DNA from: Bacillota bacterium
Lineage (GTDB): Bacteria > Bacillota > Clostridia > Peptostreptococcales > Anaerovoracaceae
Length of the DNA: 52,415 bases
NCBI GenBank assembly: GCA_017459895.1
Contig: JAFUCA010000011.1
Coordinates: 1 to 52,415 of the forward strand
Direction: 5' to 3'
How positions within the stretch are numbered: the first letter of the stretch is position 1; each line of letters begins with the position of its first letter. Shown one piece after another: positions 1 to 7,670 of the stretch. A program made the translations under genes and the position numbers. The notes beneath the pieces were generated by a model that searched no databases, had not been told where the DNA came from, and saw nothing but the letters and a program-made list of their open reading frames with translations.

Positions 1-19
1 CAAATCCGGTCGTCTCCGC

Positions 20-55
20 AAAAACAAGGCAGCGCCGAAGGCGCTGCCTTGTTTT
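20..55. terminator. Perfect 16-bp hairpin, bidirectional terminator
   Basis: Arms at 21-36 and 40-55 pair perfectly around a GAA loop. The stem is GC-rich in the centre and is bounded by AAAA and TTTT, so it can end transcription from either side. It lies right against the 3' end of the tRNA-like remnant on the minus strand. Confidence 0.8.
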
Positions 56-145
56 GGCGGAGACAGAGAATCGGGATTCGAACCCGAGAGGGTGTTGCCG
101 TGAAAAACGGCTTTTCGAGATCTGCGTCCTCTGTGAGATTGAATA
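55..145 (-). other. tRNA-like 3' remnant
   Basis: Read on the minus strand, the segment has a T-arm (TCGGG stem, TTCGAAT loop, CCCGA stem) and ends in CTCCGCCA next to a terminator. It also has a small GCC-GTTTTTCAC-GGC hairpin that could be a serine-type variable arm. There are 13 bases between the T-stem and CCA instead of 8, and no matching 5' acceptor strand, D-arm or anticodon arm, so it is not a working tRNA. It could be the scar of an element that integrated at a tRNA 3' end. A reading frame of about 100 codons across it on the plus strand is spurious. Confidence 0.4.
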
Positions 146-321
146 TCTCGAAAAGTCCTTCGCAAGCGTGTGATTATATGGGAAGTTCACGGCTCGGGAC
201 GGTCTGGATTCGAGATTTGAAGCCGCCCGATGCGATGAGATCTCTGACGGCAGGCATTGTCCAGCCTTTGCAGGAAGAAGAATTCGGGTTTCAGCGCATT
301 TCCGATCATCAAAATCTCGAA
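112..321. repeat. Nested inverted repeats, TCTCGAA word (copy 1)
   Basis: TTTTCGAGAT (112-121) pairs with ATCTCGAAAA (145-154), and TTCGAGATTT (209-218) pairs with AAATCTCGAA (312-321). The core TCTCGAA/TTCGAGA is thus used four times in alternating orientation in a gene-free stretch (146-427). The same word builds a second element at 17503-17670. No promoter or coding sequence is evident between 146 and 400. Confidence 0.6.
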
Positions 322-427
322 GATCCGTTCCTTGATATATGCGACCCGGGTTTCGGATCCTTCAGGTGATTGAAAAGATATAGGGTTTCAGTTAAAATTC
401 ATATATATGATCGGCAGGGAAACACCT

Positions 428-1186
428 ATGAACAACAGAGAAAAAAGAGCGTTGATACACCAGAAGCTGGAGGTCATGAAACGTTGTTATCAGGAACGTA
501 ACACAGACAATTTCGATTTGTTTTACGATACGTTTTTTGACAGAAGCAAGATGACTGTCATTATTGGAACGGATAACGGCCCATGGTTCCATTCGATGGG
601 GCAGATCCGCTGGCTGATCACCTACGACTGGGAAAAGTGGGGAAGTCTTCAGATAGATACATGGAACTTCAGAATCTATGAATCAGATAATCATGATGTT
701 GTCAGAGTCAGAGGGGTTCTGGATTTTCAGATGGACCGCGTATGGGACATCGATATTCTTATGATCTTCAGTAAGGGAGTGAATGAATACAGCTGCCGCC
801 TGATGCAGTTTAAGATTCCGCGTAATGAGATCCGTCCGGTAGTGATCCTCAATGGGAGCGAGAAGGAACAGGCAAAATCCGAGAAAGAGATGAAAGATCT
901 GATCACGCTGAATGGAAATGTGAGCAATGATCTGATGCGGGAGCATCTGGCGCAGAGCGTCAGATCAATGCTCCGGGAGCAGAGACCGTATCTTGACAAT
1001 ATCGATGTGCGCGAAGAGATGATCTATATGGAGGAGTGCGGCGATGGGTACCTGTTCGCATTGACCGGGTTCTGTGTGCATAGTGAGCTGAACGCCTTGA
1101 TGCCGTTCCGAATGGTCGGGATAGGACGGGGGTACGGGATCCTGGACGCGGAATTTTCGCACCCATTCGTCAGCGATCTGGGATAA
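428..1186 (+). CDS. Hypothetical protein, NTF2/SnoaL-like appearance
   Basis: A 252-residue soluble protein with no signal peptide or membrane segment. I chose the ATG at 428 because GGCAGGGAA lies 8 bases upstream, whereas the in-frame ATG at 407 has no ribosome site. The sequence reads as two similar alpha/beta halves, each opening with a helix rich in Arg, Glu and Gln (residues ~3-25 and ~140-165) followed by beta strands with conserved-looking Trp and Phe. This resembles tandem SnoaL/NTF2-like cone folds, but I see no catalytic signature and the family call is a guess. It stands alone, followed by a transposase unit, and no operon partner is visible. Confidence 0.6.
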   Translation: MNNREKRALIHQKLEVMKRCYQERNTDNFDLFYDTFFDRSKMTVIIGTDNGPWFHSMGQIRWLITYDWEKWGSLQIDTWNFRIYESDNHDVVRVRGVLDFQMDRVWDIDILMIFSKGVNEYSCRLMQFKIPRNEIRPVVILNGSEKEQAKSEKEMKDLITLNGNVSNDLMREHLAQSVRSMLREQRPYLDNIDVREEMIYMEECGDGYLFALTGFCVHSELNALMPFRMVGIGRGYGILDAEFSHPFVSDLG

Positions 1187-1206
1187 GGCTTATCACAAGA
1201 CAGCAA

Positions 1207-2093
1207 GACAGGGGACGGTTCTCCGTCTTAAAATATAGAAACTGACGCACGTTGCAGAAGAAATCGCCAGAATTTACATATATTGACAAATCTCCATATC
1301 GGTACTATTCTAATCATGAGGTGATGAAGATGCCTAGAAGAGCGCGACAAAGAAGCTGTACCGATATTTATCATGTAATCCTGCGGGGAATAAACCGGCA
1401 GCAGGTTTTCTATGATGAGGAGGACTATGAGTATTTCATTCGTCTTTTGAATCGATTTCAGAACGTGTCTCAATATGAGGTCTATGCATACTGCCTGATG
1501 GGAAACCATATACACCTGCTGATCAAAGTAACTCAGGAGCCGCTAGGAAAAATATTCCAAAGAATCGGTGCTGCGTTTGTTTACTGGTATAACCTGAAGT
1601 ACCAGCGTGTAGGACATCTCTTTCAAGACCGATTCAAAAGCGAACCTGTAGAAACCGAGGGGTATTTTTTGACCGTTCTGAGATATATCATATGGAATCC
1701 AGTAAAAGCCGGACTCTGCGTATCTCCCTTCGACTATCCTTATAGCAACGCGAAGGCGATTCTATCTCAGAGGAGGCCAGTCTTTCCTTGTAATCTTACG
1801 ACCGATGAATTGGCGGAGTATATTGCGCAGGATAAGGAAGATGTCTGTATGGACATCTTTGAGGGACCACGCCGCGGTATGACCGAATCTGCGGCAAAGG
1901 ATCTGATTCGCAAAGAATTCGGAACGACCTTTCCCACAATAAGCAAAGAAAACCGTGAAACGCTGAATTCGTCCATAATTCGTCTTTTCAAACAGGGCAT
2001 ATCGATCCGGCAGCTCAGCAGACTGACGGGAATTTCCAAATCGATTATTGAGAGAGCTGTCAGATAGGATAAGACGGAGAACCGTCCCCTGTC
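1207..2093 (+). mobile_element. REP-associated transposase unit in 24-bp inverted repeats
   Basis: A perfect 24-bp inverted repeat at 1207-1230 and 2070-2093 brackets the transposase gene. Each arm holds its own small hairpin (GACGG-TTCT-CCGTC and its mirror), the structure expected of REP sequences recognised by RAYT/TnpA-REP proteins. The core CAGGGGACGG with a matching hairpin is, from memory, a common REP-type word in Firmicutes. The unit sits between two unrelated accessory genes. Confidence 0.75.
1330..2067 (+). CDS. REP-associated tyrosine transposase (RAYT, Y1 family)
   Basis: This 245-residue protein belongs to the Y1/HUH single-strand transposase superfamily (IS200/IS605-like, RAYT branch), which nicks and rejoins single-stranded DNA at palindromic repeats. 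It opens with MPRRAR and a TDIYHVILRGINRQ strand. The HUH motif is GNHIHLL at about residue 60, and the catalytic Tyr is in LRYIIWNPVKAG at about 120. The C-terminus (residues ~185-245) ends in a helix-turn-helix-like ISIRQLSRLTGISKSIIERAV. Start 1330 is chosen because GAGGTG lies 6 bases upstream. Active-site residues look intact, so it may be functional. Confidence 0.88.
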   Translation: MPRRARQRSCTDIYHVILRGINRQQVFYDEEDYEYFIRLLNRFQNVSQYEVYAYCLMGNHIHLLIKVTQEPLGKIFQRIGAAFVYWYNLKYQRVGHLFQDRFKSEPVETEGYFLTVLRYIIWNPVKAGLCVSPFDYPYSNAKAILSQRRPVFPCNLTTDELAEYIAQDKEDVCMDIFEGPRRGMTESAAKDLIRKEFGTTFPTISKENRETLNSSIIRLFKQGISIRQLSRLTGISKSIIERAVR

Positions 2094-2241
2094 CTGCCTC
2101 AGTTCCCCAGAGCAGCCGGATGAAAGAGATCCGCAGCTTCTTTGAGGGGCGGTTCAGGTGAGTGAGTCAGGGTACGCGGTCAGGGTGCGCTTCAACTTTG
2201 TTTCTGCTACCAGATCGCTCCCACCAGATCACCCACCGGAG

Positions 2242-2497
2242 CTACCATAAAAACATCATTTCCCGGTCAGGATGGTAGGACCCTACCATATAAAGCGGGA
2301 AATGCCTGTTTGATGGTAGGATATTGACTGCATGCAGCAGAGGAGAGAACAAATTTGTTGTCAAGCAATCTTATGTGGGACGATTTTGCTGTCGGCAATC
2401 GTTCTGCAGGTACGCGCCTACCATATCATCTGGTTTTTCGCAGGATATGGTAGCGTGCTACCATAATTGAGCAGGAAATGCGATTTCGTGGTAGGCG
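2242..2497. repeat. Nested palindromic array of CTACCAT/ATGGTAG words
   Basis: Seven exact copies of CTACCAT or its complement lie at about 2242, 2272, 2283, 2313, 2418, 2447 and 2458, plus a CGTGGTAGG variant near 2487. ATGGTAGG-AC-CCTACCAT (2272-2289) is a perfect hairpin. It is nested inside a longer imperfect palindrome whose outer arms also share a CATTTCCCG/CGGGAAATG word (2242-2319). The gap 2094-2620 holds no gene I can support; a 13-codon frame near 2119 (MKEIRSFFEGRFR) may be a C-terminal scrap. Confidence 0.65.
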
Positions 2498-2625
2498 AGC
2501 GCTGAAAGCGAAGGCACCGCCGCATCTGTGTTGAACGATAATGCCTGCAGCGAATAACCACGGCGGAAGTCACAGCGACTTCTGCTTTTTTGATTGCCGG
2601 CCTGGAGGTATCAAAAGACAAAAGA

Positions 2626-2661
2626 GTTGATATTATAACGTTAAAGCGTTATAATATCGAC
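2626..2661 (+). promoter_or_regulatory. Promoter inside a palindromic operator of the first HTH/HipA pair
   Basis: TTGATA (2627-2632), 17 bases, TATAAT (2650-2655) form a near-consensus promoter. The same bases form an inverted repeat, GTTGATATTATAACG (2626-2640) against CGTTATAATATCGAC (2647-2661), matching at 14 of 15 pairs. A dimer of the adjacent HTH protein bound here would cover both boxes, the usual layout of antitoxin autorepression. Confidence 0.7.
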
Positions 2662-2690
2662 ATACAGGCAGCAGGGGAAGAATAATCTAT

Positions 2691-3143
2691 ATGAATAATA
2701 CAAACTTCAACAGCGCTCTGGAGCAATCGGGAAAAAGTATGTACGCCGTATCGAAACGTTCCGGTGTTCCATATACAACGATCAATGAAATCCATAACGG
2801 GAAAAAGGATATCAACCAGTGTGCCGCAGGTACAGTATATCGGATCGCGGCAGCGCTTGATGTACCCGCAGATACGATTCTGAATGAGATCCATTACCTG
2901 GATGGTGTGAAGGGCAAATACAAAGGGATCGATTATATATGGTCAACGGGAGACTCCAGTCAGATCACATTTGAGTTCGAAGGGAAAAACGTCATTTTAA
3001 GCGTCGGAAAGATATACAACATCCCCTCCAGAATCGAATACTATCAGGTGATCGCAGGCTGGATGATCAAGGAGTACATTGCCAAGGCAGAGTGGAAGAA
3101 AGAGAATCTTGCCAGAATCGAAAGGATCCGTCGCGATGAATGA
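2691..3143 (+). CDS. XRE-family HTH protein, HipB-like antitoxin
   Basis: A 150-residue protein with an N-terminal XRE helix-turn-helix (residues ~8-65: MYAVSKRSGVPYTTINEIHNG, then VYRIAAALDVPADTILNE). A beta-rich C-terminal domain (residues ~70-145) ends in a charged helix. It is likely the DNA-binding antitoxin and autorepressor for the kinase gene that follows, binding the palindrome at 2626-2661. Its stop overlaps the next start in ATGAATGA (3136-3143), so the two are translationally coupled. The C-terminal domain is longer than in classic HipB (~88 residues) and its fold is unknown to me. Confidence 0.8.
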   Translation: MNNTNFNSALEQSGKSMYAVSKRSGVPYTTINEIHNGKKDINQCAAGTVYRIAAALDVPADTILNEIHYLDGVKGKYKGIDYIWSTGDSSQITFEFEGKNVILSVGKIYNIPSRIEYYQVIAGWMIKEYIAKAEWKKENLARIERIRRDE

Positions 3144-4302
3144 AAGCTATATTCTCATGCACCGGGATACGCCGTGTGCGCTCATTGCCATCGACCGTGA
3201 CAGCGGCGCATTGACAGAATACGAGGTCATCCGAAAAGAATATACTCCGTTTCTGGGGAATGCTGATGAACGGCTCATGAAGATATGGTGGGAGCATCGG
3301 GCAGTGCCCGGATCCCGGAAGGAGATGGAAGAAATCATACGGGAAGCCGGATGCGAAAACAGCAAGGGGTATCTCGCGAAGAACCTTGCGCTGAGCATGA
3401 CGGATACCTACTGGATCTGTCCGGTGGAAACGGAACTCTCCTGGCAGGATGTGAACCTGTACCGCAGCACGAAGACCTCTGCAGATGTTGTAACACTTCA
3501 CAATGCGTCCTCGTATGACCCGAATGCATCCCTTGGCGGAGAGATGAATAAGTACTGGGATGTCAGCGGGGATGAACCAGTTCTGGTCAAGAGAGCCTAT
3601 CGATCCTACGGTCAGCAGAGCATCAATGAATTGTTCGCAACGAAAGTGCATGAACGTCAGAATGCGGAGATCCCCTTCGTCAGCTACACAATCGAAACGG
3701 CCGACGATAATGCGGTTCTGTCACGCTGCCGGGCGTTCACTTCGCAGCGGGTCGAGTTCATATCCGCATATGAAATTCTCCATTCCCAGAAGCGGAGAGC
3801 GAGTCGGTCAGAATACGATCAGTTCATCGATGCGTGTGAGAGACAGGGGCTGGACAGAGATGAAATGCAGCGATTCATGGATTATCTGATCCTGAGCGAT
3901 TTTGCCATCAGCAATACGGATGAGCATTTACAGAATTTCGGTGTTCTCAGGGATACAGAAACTATGGAACTCATCGGACCGGCGCCGGTGTTCGATTCGG
4001 GAAACAGCATGTTTTTTGACGTATCGCAGAACCAGCCTTTACAGAGAAAAGAACTCCTGGAGAGAAAAATCAATTCGTTCCACAGCCGGGAAGAAAAGAT
4101 GCTCAGTCACGTAAGAGACCGGGACGCCGTTGATGCTGACGCGCTGCCCACCGATGCAGAAGTGAAAGAGTTCTATGAATCCCATGGGATTCCCCCTGCA
4201 AAGGCTGGCTTCATCGCGGAGAGTTATCATAATAAACGGCTACTTCTGAGAGATTTCCAGAGAGGAAGGAGCATTTCCTTGTTTCGCGAAAAGATAATGT
4301 GA
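3136..4302 (+). CDS. HipA-like Ser/Thr kinase toxin
   Basis: 388 residues. A Gly-rich ATP loop with a nearby Lys (LVKRAYRSYGQQSINE, ~160-175), the catalytic-loop-like NTDEHLQNFGV (~260) and a metal-binding FDSGNSM (~290) match the HipA kinase core. Classic HipA enzymes phosphorylate aminoacyl-tRNA synthetases and stop growth. The N-terminus (MNESYILMHRDTPCALIAID) is a short lead-in, not clearly the usual HipA N-terminal subdomain, so the protein may resemble HipT-type short kinases. Start 3136 overlaps the HTH stop. A paralogue with the same motif order lies at 32985-34190. The target is unknown. Confidence 0.8.
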   Translation: MNESYILMHRDTPCALIAIDRDSGALTEYEVIRKEYTPFLGNADERLMKIWWEHRAVPGSRKEMEEIIREAGCENSKGYLAKNLALSMTDTYWICPVETELSWQDVNLYRSTKTSADVVTLHNASSYDPNASLGGEMNKYWDVSGDEPVLVKRAYRSYGQQSINELFATKVHERQNAEIPFVSYTIETADDNAVLSRCRAFTSQRVEFISAYEILHSQKRRASRSEYDQFIDACERQGLDRDEMQRFMDYLILSDFAISNTDEHLQNFGVLRDTETMELIGPAPVFDSGNSMFFDVSQNQPLQRKELLERKINSFHSREEKMLSHVRDRDAVDADALPTDAEVKEFYESHGIPPAKAGFIAESYHNKRLLLRDFQRGRSISLFREKIM

Positions 4303-4354
4303 TCACGCAGGAACCCTCCGTGACGCGCTGCAGATCGTATCGTGAACAATGAAA

Positions 4355-4481
4355 AATCTGCAACGGTATATGGGAAACTGTTGCAGATTCGTGTTGCTCA
4401 ATTTGAGAAGCTCAATCACAGCCTTAAATTACCCCATTTGATATCGAAATCCAGGGGTGAAACCAGCCTTTGTTGCAGATT
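4355..4481. repeat. Inverted repeats of the TTGCAGATT word (copy 1)
   Basis: AATCTGCAAC (4355-4364) and GTTGCAGATT (4380-4389) form a perfect 10-bp hairpin, and a third GTTGCAGATT lies at 4472-4481. GAAACTG words surround it. The same words build a larger cluster at 50450-50676. It fills the gap between the HipA-like gene and the acetyltransferase (4303-4631); no coding sequence is convincing there. It could also act as a terminator for the kinase gene. Confidence 0.6.
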
Positions 4482-4631
4482 TCGAAAACAGAGACAGGAA
4501 ACTGCAATTCGTTTCCGGCATTTCCGACGTTTCCAGCCGATGGTGCAGAGCGGATTGATTCGCAAAGGCCATCTGCCGCAGGAAATGTTCCTCAGTCTCC
4601 GTAAGGCCGCGCTGCATCTCTGCAAGGGGGG

Positions 4632-5138
4632 TTAGTAATATTTCCTCCGAACGACCTCGTACGTCCAGTTGGGATCCTTGGATTCCCGCGCGATCCGTCC
4701 GGGCGCGCTCTCTACCGCGTCTCCGGTAAGAATGAAACCGGCCTTTTCGTAGACGTGGGCGCCCCGGTCATTGTTCGGATAGTGGATCAGCTCCACGCAG
4801 CCGATGGAGGGGAATTCTTTTTTGAACTGCTCACAGCAGGCATCCAGCGAACGGACGCCGTATCCGTGTCCCTGCTCCCTGCGGTCGATCATGATCCGGT
4901 GCAGGAAAACATAGTCCGGGTCGTTTTCCTTTGACTTATCGCCTTCCACGAAATAATAAAGCACAAACCCGATGAGCTTCTCGTCATCGTAGATGGCCTT
5001 CGGGATGAAGGTGGGCTCCACGTAGCACTCCGCCATGGACCACAGATTGTCTTCCACGAAGGGCATCTGCTCCGGTTCCATCTCCAGCTCGGTCACTGCC
5101 ATCAGATTCTCTCTGGTTACTTCTCTCAGTTCGATCAT
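4632..5138 (-). CDS. GNAT acetyltransferase, diamine/spermidine type
   Basis: 168 residues in a single GNAT fold. The acetyl-CoA loop is in the segment IMIDRREQGHGYGVRSLDACC (R-x-x-G-x-G/A-like, ~85-105), and the late motif is IHYPNNDRGAHVYEKAGFI (~120-138), the pattern seen in BltD/PaiA-like polyamine N-acetyltransferases. It probably transfers acetyl from acetyl-CoA to an amine. AGGAG lies about 9 bases before the start. It is the last gene of a minus-strand operon, 14 bases after the larger acetyltransferase. The precise substrate cannot be read from sequence. Confidence 0.8.
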   Translation of the reverse strand: MIELREVTRENLMAVTELEMEPEQMPFVEDNLWSMAECYVEPTFIPKAIYDDEKLIGFVLYYFVEGDKSKENDPDYVFLHRIMIDRREQGHGYGVRSLDACCEQFKKEFPSIGCVELIHYPNNDRGAHVYEKAGFILTGDAVESAPGRIARESKDPNWTYEVVRRKYY

Positions 5139-5152
5139 GGTCTTCTCCTTCG

Positions 5153-6466
5153 TTAAAAGTCTGTATTGCTGTAGGGTTTCTGGCTGTAATATAGGGTGGC
5201 ATCCAGCCGCCTAAGAGCCGCGGGGTCATCAGTCCGCACCGCTCCCAGTTCGTACAAAGGCTGGAGCCGCGCCGCGTTCATCAGCAGGGCGTTCAGGTCG
5301 CTTTCGCTGCAGCGGATCGTTACATCCGCGGATGCTCCCGCCTCATCAGAGGATGCTCCCGCAGGATCCGCGGATGCTCCCGCCGCAAGCGTTCCCTGCT
5401 CCAGCAGCCGCCATCCGCCCTGGGGCCCGCCGGCTTCCATCACCAGGTACCGGACAGCCTTTGCGAAGGCGTCCTCGTATTCGATGCGCGCCGTCACGGT
5501 ATCCATTCCTGTGGGGCGGTCTGCCGTCAGACGGAAAAACTCCGGATAGTCCACGATCTTGTACATGTAGCCGATGAACTCCCGGCTGACCTGCAGGTAA
5601 CCGTAGGGCAGATACTCCATGGACAGATCCTGGGGATCGGAGAGAATGTGATAAAAATTCTCATCTCCCGAGGAGATCTTCACCGACTGAGCCAGGTCTG
5701 CCTGCCGGCGCAGATACTCCAGAAAGCTGGTGAGTGTCTCCGCGTCAAGGTGAATCAGTTCCGTGACGTTGATCCGGTTCTGGGTGAAGTTGGTTTCGCT
5801 GGCGTTCTCGAACCGATAGGCCAGGTAGCCGGTCATCCTGCCATCCTGGAACGCCCCCAGACGGATGGTCACCTCATCGGCACGCAGATCCCCCAGCTCC
5901 TCTCCCGTCTTGCGGATCATGCCGTGGGTCACGGCAGCCGCAGCGGTATAGCAGTCGATCATGGCATCGAAATCGTCCTCGTTGAGGAATCGCAGATCCC
6001 TTGTGATCCCGCCCTTGGGCAGGTTGACGGTGGGAAGATGATACAGAGCCCGTTTGCTTCCCAGGCCGTAGCCCATGTTGCGGTAGAACGTGATGTTGAA
6101 GGGCAGGAGGGGCAGGACCGGGCTGTTCAGCTCTTTCGCCCGGTCTTCGTAATACTTCATCATCTGCAGCGCCAGGCCCTTCTTCTTGTGCAAAGGATGG
6201 ACGGCCAGGGACATCAGCCCCAGCGCCGGGGTCATGACGCCGTACAGATTCATATCGAAGTGCACCAGCTTCATGGAGGCCATCAGGGTCTCGCCGTCAA
6301 ACAGGCCGACGTATTCCACGTCCGGAAGCTGGATGTTGCGCAGATTTCTCTGCCGGTGCTCCTCGTAGCAGGCAGCGTCCAGATCCTTGAAGGCCGGATA
6401 GGCGTTCAGGTAGATGGTCAGGTATTGTTCGATGTCCTGGGGTTTCAGTTCCCGGATGGTATACAT
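5153..6466 (-). CDS. Eis-like GNAT acetyltransferase with SCP2-type C-terminus
   Basis: 437 residues. The N-terminal GNAT domain carries MSLAVHPLHKKKGLALQMM (acetyl-CoA loop, ~85-105) and LLPFNITFYRNMGYG (~120). A second GNAT-like half (~155-290) and a C-terminal sterol-carrier-like domain follow. This matches the Eis/YvbK-like family, some of whose members acetylate amines on aminoglycosides or peptides. An unusual Ala/Gly/Ser/Asp-rich insert (~365-385) is built from three seven-residue repeats. AAAGGAGG precedes the start, and 14 bases separate it from the next gene. Confidence 0.82.
   Translation of the reverse strand: MYTIRELKPQDIEQYLTIYLNAYPAFKDLDAACYEEHRQRNLRNIQLPDVEYVGLFDGETLMASMKLVHFDMNLYGVMTPALGLMSLAVHPLHKKKGLALQMMKYYEDRAKELNSPVLPLLPFNITFYRNMGYGLGSKRALYHLPTVNLPKGGITRDLRFLNEDDFDAMIDCYTAAAAVTHGMIRKTGEELGDLRADEVTIRLGAFQDGRMTGYLAYRFENASETNFTQNRINVTELIHLDAETLTSFLEYLRRQADLAQSVKISSGDENFYHILSDPQDLSMEYLPYGYLQVSREFIGYMYKIVDYPEFFRLTADRPTGMDTVTARIEYEDAFAKAVRYLVMEAGGPQGGWRLLEQGTLAAGASADPAGASSDEAGASADVTIRCSESDLNALLMNAARLQPLYELGAVRTDDPAALRRLDATLYYSQKPYSNTDF
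5330..5383 (-). repeat. 21-bp in-frame tandem repeat in the Eis-like gene
   Basis: GGATGCTCCCGC recurs at 5330, 5351 and 5372, a strict 21-base period. On the coding strand this gives three seven-residue units starting GASAD, GASSD and GASAD. It adds a flexible linker just inside the C-terminal domain and probably varies in copy number between strains. Confidence 0.75.
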
Positions 6467-6490
6467 GGCAGTTCCTCCTTTTCTGTCAGG

Positions 6491-7639
6491 TTATTTCGAA
6501 AGGATCGGGACGCCTTCCTCGATCAGCTCCTGCATATACTCATCGATCAGCGCAAGGCCTGTCTCCAGTTCATGAGCGTGGGACAGGGTGATCCGGAAGG
6601 TGTGAGGCATATAGAAGCAGTCGCCGTGGCAGACCAGCACGCCTTTGCGGTCCAGCAGATCGTCGGCAAACTTCTGTGCCGGTACATCCAGATCATAGTG
6701 TACCAGATAGGTGGTGGAATAGGAATCCGCGTACTGATGCAGATAGGGATTTTTCTCGATCCAGCGGTCGATGACCTTCTTGTTGGCTTCCACGATGCCG
6801 CGGGATCTGGCAAAGATCTTCTCCCGGTGCTTCAGTGCCAGACCGAAGATCCATTCGTCGAAGACGCCGCCGCAGATGGAATCATAGGATCTCCAGTTGA
6901 AGAGGGTCTTTCTCGTCTGCGCATCCCGGCAGATGATCCAGCCCACCCGGGTGCCGGCCATGGAATAGATCTTGGAGGAGCTGGCGGTAACGATCGCCTT
7001 CTCGTACAGATCCACGAAGGAGGGCATGTACTCCTCGTCCAGTCCCCGGTACATCTCATCGCAGATCACCCAGGCATCCGCAGCCTTTGCGATCTCGATG
7101 ATCTCCTGCATTTCATCCAGCCGCAGCAGCGCTCCGGTGGGGTTGTTGGGATTGGTGAACATGATGGCCTTGGTATTCTGATCCACGCGGCTGCGCAGCT
7201 CCTCCATGTCCAGCACGTAGCCCGCTTCCGGCTTCAGCCACACGTCCCGGACCTCGGTCCCGATGGAGCGGGGGATGGAGAAAAACTGCTGGTAGTTGGG
7301 CATGATGGAGACGATGTTGTCCTCCGGATCCAGTAGACCGTAACAGACCGTGCTGTTGGCGCCGGTACCGCCGTGGCAGAGGATCACATCTTCCGCCTGG
7401 ATGCCCCGGTACATGTCCGCGATGGCCTGCCGGGTCTGGGGAGTTCCCTCGAATCTGGGATAGCCCAGATTCATCTTCGCCAGGTCCTTAAGAAATGCAT
7501 CCATGTCCTCGCCGGTGAGCTCGAACAGTTCCTCCACGGTCATGGGGAGCACGCAGCTGCCGCCCAGGTAATATTTGTTCTTCTCGCTGTCACAGGCCGG
7601 GTTCAGCCAGTTTTCCAGATCAAAGCTGTCGATTCTCAT
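6491..7639 (-). CDS. PLP-dependent class I/II aminotransferase
   Basis: 382 residues, fold type I. The PLP lysine is in SSSKIYSMAGTRVGWI (~225-240), preceded by NPNNPTG (~165) and VICDEMYRGL (~190), which hold the usual Asn, Asp and Tyr contacts. It should move an amino group between an amino acid and a keto acid; aspartate- or capreomycidine-synthase-like members are possible, but the substrate is unknown. Strong AAGGAGG before the start. Sharing an operon with an ornithine-cyclodeaminase family enzyme and acetyltransferases suggests breakdown or modification of a basic or unusual amino acid. Confidence 0.85.
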   Translation of the reverse strand: MRIDSFDLENWLNPACDSEKNKYYLGGSCVLPMTVEELFELTGEDMDAFLKDLAKMNLGYPRFEGTPQTRQAIADMYRGIQAEDVILCHGGTGANSTVCYGLLDPEDNIVSIMPNYQQFFSIPRSIGTEVRDVWLKPEAGYVLDMEELRSRVDQNTKAIMFTNPNNPTGALLRLDEMQEIIEIAKAADAWVICDEMYRGLDEEYMPSFVDLYEKAIVTASSSKIYSMAGTRVGWIICRDAQTRKTLFNWRSYDSICGGVFDEWIFGLALKHREKIFARSRGIVEANKKVIDRWIEKNPYLHQYADSYSTTYLVHYDLDVPAQKFADDLLDRKGVLVCHGDCFYMPHTFRITLSHAHELETGLALIDEYMQELIEEGVPILSK

Positions 7640-7670
7640 TGTCTCCTCCTTGTGCTTCTATAAACGGTTC

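Noticed and set aside
55-145. A complete tRNA-Ser gene
   Set aside because: No 5' acceptor strand, D-arm or anticodon arm, and 13 bases instead of 8 between T-stem and CCA.
49-369. A 106-codon frame on the plus strand
   Set aside because: It starts in the tRNA-like remnant and crosses palindromic DNA; no ribosome site and the residue pattern is typical of spurious tRNA-derived frames.
2242-2497. Possible CRISPR or simple tandem operators
   Set aside because: Words alternate in orientation and spacing is irregular; the fit is to nested palindromes.
5648-7336. A 562-codon plus-strand frame
   Set aside because: It lies antisense to the Eis-like and aminotransferase genes; long antisense frames are common in GC-rich coding DNA and this one has no recognisable motif.
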